Source of the DNA: Owenia fusiformis
Taxonomy: Eukaryota; Annelida; Polychaeta; Sabellida; Oweniidae
Assembly: GCA_903813345.2 (NCBI GenBank)
Contig: CAIIXF020000002.1
Coordinates: 1,526,001 to 1,590,000 of the forward strand
DNA length: 64,000 bases
Reading direction: 5' to 3'
A program made the translations under genes and the position numbers. Each line of letters starts with the position of its first letter. Position 1 is the first letter of the stretch. Of the stretch, positions 11,101-23,100 are shown in pieces. The notes beneath the pieces are model-generated. The model was given only the letters and a program-made list of their open reading frames with translations. It was not told where the DNA came from and made no database searches.

Positions 11101-14100
11101 ATGGTGTTGCCAGCTGCACTGAATCTATTTTACCTACCCCACCCCCATGTATACTGCACGTCGCTTGCTATCGATACAGTTGAGAAATGGTTTGAAATGT
11201 GTAAAACATTTAACATAAAACTAAATATACATCTTGATTCGTAAGGTAGTTACATACTATTTCGTGAAGTTCATCAGTATGGGTTCAAATCGGTCTCGCA
11301 CTATGTATGCATATAGACTTGAGAAGCTACGGAGAGAGTTAGGAACAAAGTGGGGGTGGCAGCGCATTGGCATTTTATCTTACATATCTTTACCGGTATT
11401 TCGGTAACGGTACGGTTATTAGCGTGACGGTTACCGGTACTGGTTTTCAGTACCGTTGCGACCTCTAATGATAACGTACAATCAAGTAGAGTTACCATTA
11501 ATTTTAAATGAAAAAGTTTCTCTTTAAATTTGAAATCTTTAAAAGGGACTTTTCTGATGCATGATTGAATGCCTTTAATGTCATTTGGTATGAACATGTA
11601 CATGGTTGCCCTGCTGTTTGTGGTGCATGCAGGAAAGACTTCACTACGTCACCCTGCAGTTGGTCTAAAAAGTAAACACCCATAGTAAAAGTTTCTCAAA
11701 TTGTAAAAAAACAAATCAAAGTGTCTTACCTCATACACTAAAAGAGATTAAAAGGGAACTAGGGTGATTAGGTGCTTGACGACATGGCATTTGCACCATA
11801 TCGATGTAAAGTGTAAAAGCGCTGGTTTTTTGAATCAGTGAAAAGTTTTGGTGAAGTTGATTTAAAAAGATAAATAGCTTAATGTGGTGTGCACATAGTT
11901 ATTGAAAATAAAAAAGAAGTGTTCAGTACATATAAACTATGATTGCATGAGTTCACATATGTAACATGTACGTAACTGCTTTTTCCTTGGAGAAGGTGAA
12001 ACACGGCACGATTCTACTATTCATGCTTTATGTCGAGTTTTGACGGAAAATTAAACATAAAGGTGATAATATAAGACAAAAATACAAACTTGTTTCTCAA
12101 TTCACCTAGCTATAGTCATCAAAAATGACCATTCTTTAAATACGACTTCTCCTAAGTGAACATATAACTCATTGTCACTTGTTTTCAATTTTCTTGTGAA
12201 AAACGACACGCGGAAAAATGGTGAACCAGCCAAATGATCATTGCTCCCAAAATAATTTTTTTGTCATTTTCTATACGTCTAAAGCATCATTTTTCATGAC
12301 CGAATCGATTCATGTTCAAATAGGATCGACCCCTTTCAATTTTACTCAAATTAAAAACACAACGTATGAAAAAATCGAGAAAAATGATGGATTCGGATGT
12401 TTCATGTTGACAAGTGATGCACATCAAAAGGAAAATACTTGAAGTCCAAATTCATTTATGATTTTAAAGGACAGGAGAGTAGTATGAGGAAAGTCCTTGG
12501 TTTTTTGAAAATGTTGCATTCTAATGTGAATATCTTGGCATATTAATCACGGACTGAAACTGTGAAAATCGTCACGTTTGAGACGGCCCTAATTTTAATT
12601 TGAAATTCCACCTTATGTTCCGTGGAGTTTACTTCAATGCTTTGGGTAACGTGTGTATAAATGTATATAGATACCTACTACATGTCTATTTGAAAAAATC
12701 ATTTTAATGCTTTTTTGAATTTTTAACAAAATTTGTTTCACACTTAAGCTGTTTTCAGTGTTATAAGAGTTAAGAAAAGGAAATCAAGTGAAATTGTCTG
12801 TGCTATAGTTTGCTCCCAAAAAATGGATAAAACACAATAATTGGAAAGAGTTGATACATGTTATTCGACAGAGATCTACATGAATATACAGAGGTCACAA
12901 ACACGAAGTTCGAGGAAAAAACTCTGAATAATTAAAGAGAATTTAGTACACATTTCTCAGGACATATTGTAAAATATAAGAACAAATAACGATTATACTA
13001 ACAAGCACATGGATTAATTAGCCCATGTTAGTAACTAAATACTAGCATATAAAGGACAACCTTACAGTAAGCCTATGATTGACTCAAGCTACGTATACAA
13101 ACACATTATCAGGTGTGTAATGCACAGGCGTACACGTTCCAACCATGAGCAGAGGTAAATTAATGGTAGCAAACGTAAGCGCTCTAAGCTGAAAAGCTGG
13201 AAGAAAACTTGGTCATTAACTCCATTATCTTGGGATGACGAAAGTACCACATCTACTCCTGCAGCCAAGCATCATCGTATATCCGAAAGCCTTACAACAC
13301 CAGGAATCTCAACTGATTACAACGACCAATTGAAGGATAATCAAACATCCTGCAAAAGTCCTGACATTAACACTCCTGATGCTACACATTCCCTACTCCC
13401 AAATACCCTTAATTTCTCAAATCCAGACTCCAGCCCCATTGCTGACTTTCTCCCAGATCTAAAAAACGACTAACTTAAAAGTATAAAACATGAACTGATT
13501 GAGTCAGTTAAAACAGAATTAGTAGCCTGTGTAAATGATAAATTAATACAATCTACATATTAAGGAGAACTAACAGGATTTGTTTATCATGAACCCCTTA
13601 CATCTACTCAGGCCCTTACTAAGGATTGAATTGCTGAGAAGTGAAATTCATTGTCTCAACAGTATATCAATGATGCTATTGACCAGCTTAGGCCAACATT
13701 TAGGGCTACAATTGATCAAAATGGTGGACATATTGAACGTCTTTTTATGTAAATAAAGTTGTCAATAAATATTCGTTTTTGCAAGTTTTGGAAAACCCGT
13801 TTTGAAATGAAAATGACATCATTTATATTATGGACGCTGGTTGACAGACATTATAATACATTTGAACTTATGATATACCAAATTGAAGATGAATGAATTC
13901 CCTATCCATTGGTATATAATTTGACATGTTTTCATCAAGAAAATCAATATCTATTTTTGAAATACGAGTGTCCCATTTTTTTGGACCATCCTGTATAGTA
14001 AAACTAACATTGTAAATCTCAATGGTAAAACAACAAACTGGTTCCCCTCTACAGCTGGATTAAAACAAGGAGATAAGCTTTCTTCTTGTTTGTGTAATAT

Positions 14101-17100
14101 CTTCCTAAATTACTTGGCAAAGACAATTACCTCTAGTCATATTGTCGCCAAATATGGTGATGAACTTATAAACGTTTTATTATACGCAGATGACATTGCC
14201 CTGATTTGTGAAAGCGATGTTCAAAAGCTGCTCGATATCGATAAAACGTGGTGCAATCAGTGGAGAATGTCTATTAATATGGGAAAACTAAAATTGTACA
14301 TTTCAGAAGGAAAACCATGCCTAAAACGAACAATAATTTTGTCTTCAATGATTCTGACATCGGAATTGTGTCAAGCTACAAATATCTGGGCTGCTTCTTC
14401 AATGAAACATTAGACTATACATTTACAGCAGAACATCTGAGCTCAGCAGCAAGCAGGGGACTTGGTGGTCTTATTTCTAAATTCAGATCACATGAAGGAC
14501 TATCATTCCAGACATAAACTGCATGACACATGTGTATAACCTATTAAGAACTATAGTGCTGGTATTTTGGGAGCGAAACTTTATCAAAAATGTGACAATA
14601 TTCACCAACGTGCCATACGTGCATTTATGGGCGTTCATAGATATGCTTTAATTCCTGCTCTATATAGCGATTCTTGCTGGCCTACTCCGAAAGACACTAG
14701 AACACTAGATATTGTACGTTTATGGAATAGATTCACATTCATGGAAAATAATAGACTCACCAAAAAAATTTAATATTGACTATAATCAACCTAATGGATG
14801 GTGTTCAGATATAAAATCAATTTTCAATGAGTTAGGGATGAATGATCATTCGAACATGACTGTATTCATGCCTTCTATAAACTGTGAACAAAGTCAATGC
14901 TGCAGCTGGGTTATATTCGAGATCAATTCCCAGGCTCTGTACTAAGTGTTTCGTTCATTGCACTCATTGGTCAGTTTAGACCGTTCCGTTCTTTTCGCAT
15001 CCCCCTCTCGTCTGCAAAACTCAAGAGCAGGGAGAAATTGTTGGAGCATTTGTAAACGTTAATTTCAAGCATCCCGACGATCAGTGTAGTAGATATGCGT
15101 GAAACCAATAAAATAGGCCCAAATGTCAATAAAAAAACTTAAGTCGGGGTCAGGTGGTAGGTAAACAAATTGGAACAGCCATACGCTCAACCGGAAGTAG
15201 AAATGAAAAAACTGGAAATGGACATCGAAATTGACAATTTTGCAATATTCTGGTGAGTTTCCATGTTCGAATCGTAATATAGACCTCAGAGCAGGGTTTC
15301 GGTCGTTCGGGGTACAGAAAATGTTTGTGCCTAGACCTGCAGGGTGTATTCGAAACTAGTAGCCCTGCTCTTCGGTCTATTTTTCATTGAATCACAACCC
15401 AAATTGAGGACTTACATAACTTTTAAACATGACTTTCCAATAGAACGATATTTACTAACATCATCATTGATATCTAAATAAAAAGATATATTAAATGTCT
15501 TGGAAAGTATTTGCAAAAAATATTTTGTATAAGGAAAAGCGTTTTATTCAAAAATCAAAATCAATAATAATGTTGAACTGAATTGCACTTATTTTATATT
15601 TTTATTGTAAGAAATGTAACTAATGTAAAATGTGTCTCATAAGCCCAGGTAGGGCTGGCTATTTTAGATAGGTGACAATTAAATAAATGAATGAATGAAT
15701 AAATAAATAAATAAATAACTAGATAAATAAATAAATAGATAAATAAACTAGGGTAAGTGAGATACAATAACAGATGCATCACACATCTTCATTAATCTAA
15801 AATGATTAATCACTCATCATTATAGCTAATTAAAGGAGATATATATACAATATAAGAATACTAATCCTTTAATTGAGCTAATTAACTATATATTTGTTGT
15901 GCTAATTAGGCTCCCAAAAGGTTCAACTGTTGAAATCAGAATAAAGATACTTACAAAACAACTGATGATTATTTGCAGTTAAATTGAGTATTTACTGATA
16001 CAGTTTGCCATATATGTTTCAATATTTTTATGCAAAATTCGTGTAATTATTTAATGTATTACACAATTTTTAGACATATGATGATATGAAATCGAATGTT
16101 AAGCCAATTGAAAGAATGGGACTTCGCTTTTATGAGCCATTGATATACGACAATGTTTGGGCGATAGCTTTGGCGATTAATGCGACCATTCAGGAACACG
16201 GAATCGAAAACGTCAAAAATTATAAACACAGTGATAACAAAACGAAGCCATTACTCGATTCGCTGTTTAAGAATCTTCTACGTGTAGAATTCCAAGGAAT
16301 ATCGGTAAGTTTTATAATGAATACCTTAAATGAATAAATTTATATCACACGTGGGGGTGAACGGTCGCATCTCTTAGTCTGTGATTAATTTACTTTCCAT
16401 ATGGCTTCATCGCCCTCACTAAATTATAGCATAAACGTTTTTAAGTAAACAACTCTAATTTATGGCGTACCAGGTTCTATATCAAACAAGTCTTTAATAC
16501 ATGTGTATGTGTTTGCTATATAGGGCCGATACTATTATAAATATACGACTAACTGGACTGGTGTGAGGCAGTTTGACAGTTATATTGGACTTTTCGATTG
16601 TAAGTCTTTGTTGATGTTTGGTTGAATCTCACACGCTATTTTTTTAATTTCCACGCCGCTTGAAACAAATGACAATAAATGCATTGTGATATTTCCTCGT
16701 GTTGTTTGATGCTGTAATTTGATTTGATCATGGACGTGATGTATCAATATTTGTTTTTCAGCACTAGGGGGATTGTCAAATATTGGCCATTTTGACAAAA
16801 AGACTAGAAAGCTGGTCATAACTCAGCCAGATGACGTCATATGGAAATCAAAGGGTATCGATCACTTTTCATTTACTAATTTACCTTTAAAATCTCTTCC
16901 GAACATTCAAACTCAGTCTTAATTATCAATAATATTTTAGGAGGATCAACCCCACCTGACAAGGAAACAAAACAATTCGAACGTAAACGCATCAACAAGA
17001 CTGCCTTGATCGTACTATCGGTATTTGCCGCCATTGGGATAACATTAGCAATGACATACATAGTTTTTGCAATTGTTCATCGAAAGCACGTGTTAGTATA

Positions 17101-20100
17101 CGTTTCATCTCCATTTTAACAAATATAGTATTCAATAAAGTGAGCTATAGAATGCATGGCACTACGGACTTGCTTTCACCCACATTCGAGAGGATATCTA
17201 TCATACAATATACAACTTATGTCACTGATTACCTATTTCTAGAATGATTAAAGACGAATGGCCTATAATGACCTGTATCATCATCGTTGGATGTATTCTT
17301 CTTGATGGTTATGTCTTAATTCACTTAGCAGACATTCATACTGGTGTACAACCAGAGTCGTCTCTTGGAGATTTGTGTAAGGTATGTGTATATAATGTGT
17401 ACATTATTTGAGGTACGTATGCCTACTTAAAGGGTGACGCGTGTCGTTTAGCAAATCGAACGCTCGTTTATGGTGTTTCTCACCGTTTCGTATAAACACT
17501 GCTACCCACCTAGTTACACAGACGTATCGTCAGTGTATCATGGCGGAACTACTTCCGGGACTAGGTTTCGGTAAGATTATTTTATTTCCCGATTTAGTGT
17601 AATATTGGCAATATTAATGCCGATCGTCAGTGTAACAAAAGCGAGGGACTAAATATGTGAAATGTGTCTTCGTTAACATACCAAACCTAAAACCATCGAC
17701 ACATTCTCAAACTAGACTATCTCCCATAACTTAGAGCCAAATTATAATCCACATCGTGACTTATAAGTAGATGTAAATCGAGAAATAAAAATATCTTACC
17801 AAATTCAAATCCCGGAAGTAGTTCAATCATGATAAACTGACGATACGTCTGTGTAACTAGGTGGGTAGCAGTGATAAAAGGCGCGATCTCGGAATGATAC
17901 TAAATTGTTCACAGGTTGAAGTCAGGTCAGGTCAGGTAACGCCTTGGTCACATGTGCTCCGATCCATCGGCCGACGACCACCCGATCGAGTGTTTTGTTC
18001 AATATTGTATTCAATTTTGAACAAAAAATCAATCGGCCGGGCGCCGTATTGAAAATCGGAGTAAATGTGACCCAAGGCATTAAACGACTCTGTCTGTTTA
18101 TGTAGGAATAGTAAAGTAAAGATCTTCATACATTTATTAAAGGGAGATTTTCGTTTTGACAAATCAATTTCTCATTTCATGGGTGGAATTTCAAAATCTT
18201 CTATTTGTGTTTAATAGGACAAATTGACATCTAGATTTACCAATCACGTATTAGCACATAGCATGGTCTTATGAAATGATCCTGTAGATGAAACAATGTA
18301 GTTTGGATTAGAATAAGGATTTAAATGGGCTAATGCGCATATAGCCCTGCCCAAGTTGGTATATTTTGTACAATCTAAGGCATCATCGCTAATATTATGA
18401 TTATAATTCCTGCGCTGTCGGATCGAGTATTTCGTTACAATACATTCTGTAATTAAATGTACTTTGGAATGTAAGTAGGCATTAACATAAATTAAATCAT
18501 GCGATTTTATTTTGATTTAAAACTGAATTCGCGATAAAAATGCACGAAGTCCTAGCCCATAGTCGTCGATCTGAATCGCTAATTGATCGGAATCTCAGCC
18601 TAGATCGTAGCTATCATGATTGATCATTTCAGTAAACTTTTCAACATTTCTTGTTAAAATCTTCTCACCTCCGGGTATCCGATCGATGCTCCCGCATTCA
18701 CTAAACTTTGATATTTATCTCGTAAAATATTTGTATTTTTATAATAAATTGTGCAAGAACTGCTCGTGAAAAGTGTATCTATTTTGACTGTGCATAATAA
18801 TTGGTCAAATTTACCGACATAAGCATCAGGTCAGTAAAGCACTTGGCTTTATCATTGGTAGAAGGCGGTCATAATAGAAATCTAGATAAGTAAAAGAGAC
18901 CGACTTGGGCAGGCTAATGCGCATGCATCCTTTGGATAATTCACACTCCCGATGTTTACAAAATTATTGTAAACTGATTATTTAATCTTCAAGACGATTT
19001 CAATAAACTGGAATTATCAAAACTCCCCTTCTTAAAATTAGAACGATCCGGAAGACTCGTCTAGAGCCACCATATTGTTTCAACTGATATTGACTTTCTT
19101 AGAAGTTTAGCTGCTATTTTATTATTAAAGGCAACGACGGGGCTTCTCATATTTGGATTCACATTCTTTTATGGTGGAATAGCTGTAAAGTTATGGGGTG
19201 TATATATGATTTTCGGCCGACGTAAAACAGTAAGTTTCAATAAGCAATTTTAAGGTAAATAACATACTCGTTATTTTTCCATAGTAAGATGTTCAAAATT
19301 AGAAACCAAAAGGCCACGGAAGATTGTGCAACAGATTTTTGACAGTTCATAACTTTTTGCAAGTAGTTTCTTGCTGTTTTGTTAACCCTCTCTGCAGGGT
19401 GTTTCATATGTTTATCTCCAAAGTCATTTCGAGGTAAGATAGACGTATATTTTATGTCATATAGGAATTAATATATTTCATTTTAAACCAAGAGATCTCA
19501 GACATGTGATGATAAATACAGTTTAAAAGTTACAAATGGTTTTCATTTGAACGTTATATTACATCCAACATTTTGAGATTTTTATCCAATAGACTCCCTG
19601 TACTATGGAACAATTTACATTCCTTGCACCCTACATTGATCAACTCTTGAAACTTTGTACCCTGCACCATGCCATATGAAATATTTTGAAATTTAAAACG
19701 ATATTAGGCCTATTTATATTTTTCCTTCAACCATCATATAACTTTGAACATTGACTTCACTATTTCACCATTGAAGTTCAGCGAATAACAATTGACCCAC
19801 TCCGAGCACCAAACGTATTAACCTGTTGACTAAGAAGTAGATATATCGATATATTCGACAATTCTGGAACTAAATCATTTTCATAGTATAGCGCCATAAC
19901 TGCTTCATTATTCGTTTGGAATAAATTCCCTAATACGAATATCAATGTAACATTTACAAATAAAATTCCCAAATTACAAATACAAATATGACGTATCAAA
20001 TAAACAATTAGATACTAAATTCGGGTGCATTTTATGTTTGTAAGGACTAGAAATATTTGTAACTAACAATTTATTATTCGCCAACTACAGCTTACAATTC

Positions 20101-23100
20101 GTAAATTTCCCCAAAATTGCCTGTTATTTTATCGAAGAGGTGTATTTTTACCAATAATAACCTTGCATATTACCCATGAATTATTGCTGAAAGCAAAGGA
20201 GTATTCGTACATTATCGAATGATAAAATGACATTTTACGAATATAAATGTGAGTTTACGAATACAAATGTGAATTAACGAATATAAACTGCAAGTCTCGA
20301 GGCAAAGATCACGTGACATGACATGTGTAGGGGAGGGGGCGATGACTTTGACCATGGGTTGACCATGTCTCGTTGAGAATGATCACGTGATCTTAATAAA
20401 CCAATGAAAAACAAATATAAAAGTGCAATTTACGAATACAAATGACAATATTTACGAACAATAAATGTGCACTTTTACGAAAACATATTACCTTGTTACG
20501 AAAATAAATTCGACAATTAAAAAATAAAAATGCCAAGACTAGTACTTATTCATTGATAAATTCGACATTCAGTTCTTACATATCAAATTAATATATTTGC
20601 AGAAACAATGATAAAGGTACAAAATGAACTCATTTTATTTGTATACGGATAAACAATGTGTCACTAACAAATGTATTTCAGTATAAAACACATACATATA
20701 CGTTTTAACGAAAAAAATAGATTAACGAACAGAAAAGGCAAACAATGAATGAAAATACTCAAGTTACGAACATAAATGTGCATTTAACAAGTACAGAAGT
20801 TCAATTTACGAATACAAGTAGTAAAATACGAATAATGAAGCAGAAAACATTCCATATACATTTTGTATCATACATTTTAGAGGTTCAAAAAAATAAAATT
20901 AAAATCCCTTTATTGAAACCTTTATATATTATAAGTGATAAAACGTATGTTCAAGTACATTCTAACTTTGCATGAATGGTGAAAAAAAAAGCTCGTTGAT
21001 GGGTGATTAAACACGACTTATGAGATAAACTAATCGATGCTGATAGCATTCTTTGAGCTTTTCTTGAAGATTATACATTGGACTTTCGCATGCATTTATT
21101 TTTTACAGCCAGCAACTACTCGCAAAAATATAATCAACTGTCAAAATATGTTGCACAATCTCCCATCGTCCTTTGTATGTATTTTAGAAAGTAATGAAGG
21201 AAGGATGGTTGATTTTTTTGTTTTCACTGCTCATTGCTGTTGATGTTATAACAATTGCTGTTTGGTTTACCGTTGATCCTTTGCATGCAAGGACAATAGA
21301 GTTGGCATCTTCGGTAGGTAGAACTTTTACATTGAATCAAATATCAACAAAATTTAGAAACACGCTAGCAGTTGCAATATCATATCATTTATATATTTAA
21401 GGATGGTACACATTTCTCTAATTTCTCTATATATATTCTCTATATATAAGATAATAGAGGTTCTTGTATGAGTACCTTTGCAAGATCGTCCAATCTTAAT
21501 GAGGGGGAAGTTAGACATTGTTTCTTTTCACGTTAGACCATGGTTTTGGGATATATAGGGTCTACTTTTCTTAGGACAGATTTACACTTACAGTTTGCTT
21601 TTCTTGTTGGTTTTTAGTCACCGTTCCCTTTGGCATTTGTGCTTATATATTTTGATAAATCTTCTTTAACGAGTTAAAGACGCGATAAAGAAACATTGTC
21701 AAGGCGAGTCAAGAATGGAAGATATTGCACAGGTACGAGTACAATAAAGATTTGGAGCTTTACAATGGAGCGTTCATGTCATGTGTAACCATGTACGAAT
21801 GTTCTACAATACTATGACGTCACAACAATTGGAACGTGAAGTTCAATTAATTTGAAGCTATTTTTCAATTTTATCATAAAAATGTGAAAATATAGCTTCA
21901 TACAGAAACATATGAGAAAAACTTTCTTGTGCCCATACCTGTGCAATATTGTCCATTCTTGACTTGCATGCTTTGATAATATTTCTTTATCTTGTCTTCG
22001 ACTCGATAAAGAAGAATTATCAAAGCTCATCAAGAATGAACGATCTTGCACATTCTTTGCAATACAATATATAGAGGTTCTTGTATGAGCACCTGTGCAA
22101 GATTCACAAGATGGTTAACCTGAAATGATCGTCGAGCTTTTCGTCGTTAAACCTTTAAATCAAATGGTTAACCTGAATTGCAACCAAACCTTTTTCAAAG
22201 TTCATAATCTCTCTGAATGTTTAACATTCGATACTAATACCTACTTTCATTGATGATAAGCCCCTTTAACATATTATTTGAGTCTAGCTAAAATCACTTC
22301 GAACATGTACAAAATATATCTTTGGGTGTCCATAAAAACTATGTAGAGAGATTTTATGGTCACCGTGTATTTCTTAGCTGGTTTAAATTACTATATTTCA
22401 TCAGCTTGACGATGAGACATATGTCAGAACAATAACGGTAATGATTGGATGTGAATCGGTGTACAAAACGTACTTTCTGATCGCCATACTGTGCTACAAA
22501 GCAATTGTATTGTTGTTGGGTGGATTCATAGTATGGCCAGCATTGTAAGTTAACAGTTATACATGTTTGCAATCTTTAAAAACATTCACAACAAATTAGG
22601 CGTTGTAAATAAATCTAGCATTAATAAGAAGCTAATAAAATATTTCTTTAATATATTTTAGTTTACTTTTAAATGGTAGGTTGTAGAGATTTCGCACCTA
22701 AGTGAAAGTACAACCTATACGTATACTTTAAAGGGTCTTGTCGAACTATCATAAATATGTTTATTAAATAAATTTGAAATTGGGCCAAATGGAGCATCAC
22801 AATTTCCAATATAGTAAAGCTCCATCAACTAGCGACTGAATGTAATGTCATCTGGACCTGTAAATGATGCACATTATAACTAAACGCTTGCTTACGTGTC
22901 AGATCTAGGTTTTGAAGGTATAAAGGGTATACATCCGTATGAAGGACGAATATATAGTTGGATCTCCGTAAAGCTTTACATACATGTGTGAAACACCAAT
23001 CAGACCAGATGGTTTTAGCAATTCCTGGAACGACCCATTCATAGGTCAACAAATTACAAACAGGGTGTTTCATAACGAGTATCTCCAAAACGTAATTTGA

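Larger units (their letters stand above)
9469..11467 (-). mobile_element. hAT transposon remnant with perfect 8-bp target duplication
   Basis: Inverted ends start TAGAGG and are flanked by ATGATAAC at 9461-9468 and 11468-11475, the 8-bp duplication typical of hAT elements. On the minus strand the C-terminal dimerisation segment of the transposase can be read on both sides of a nested insertion; the N-terminal and catalytic parts are missing. The coding end contains a 27-bp in-frame repeat (9655, 9682, 9709). Confidence 0.88.
7905..12575. repeat. Recurring motif GTGAAAAACGTCACG
   Basis: The motif or near copies occur at 7,909, 8,097, 8,259 and 8,270, 12,195 and 12,557, on both sides of the hAT insertion. 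They may be subterminal repeats of a larger, older element into which the hAT jumped. Confidence 0.4.

Noticed and set aside
12218-12442. A 74-codon plus-strand gene
   Set aside because: No splice, promoter or domain evidence; it lies in a repeat-rich intron.
15594-15782. A hydrophobic small protein on the minus strand
   Set aside because: It is the translation of an AAAT-type simple repeat.
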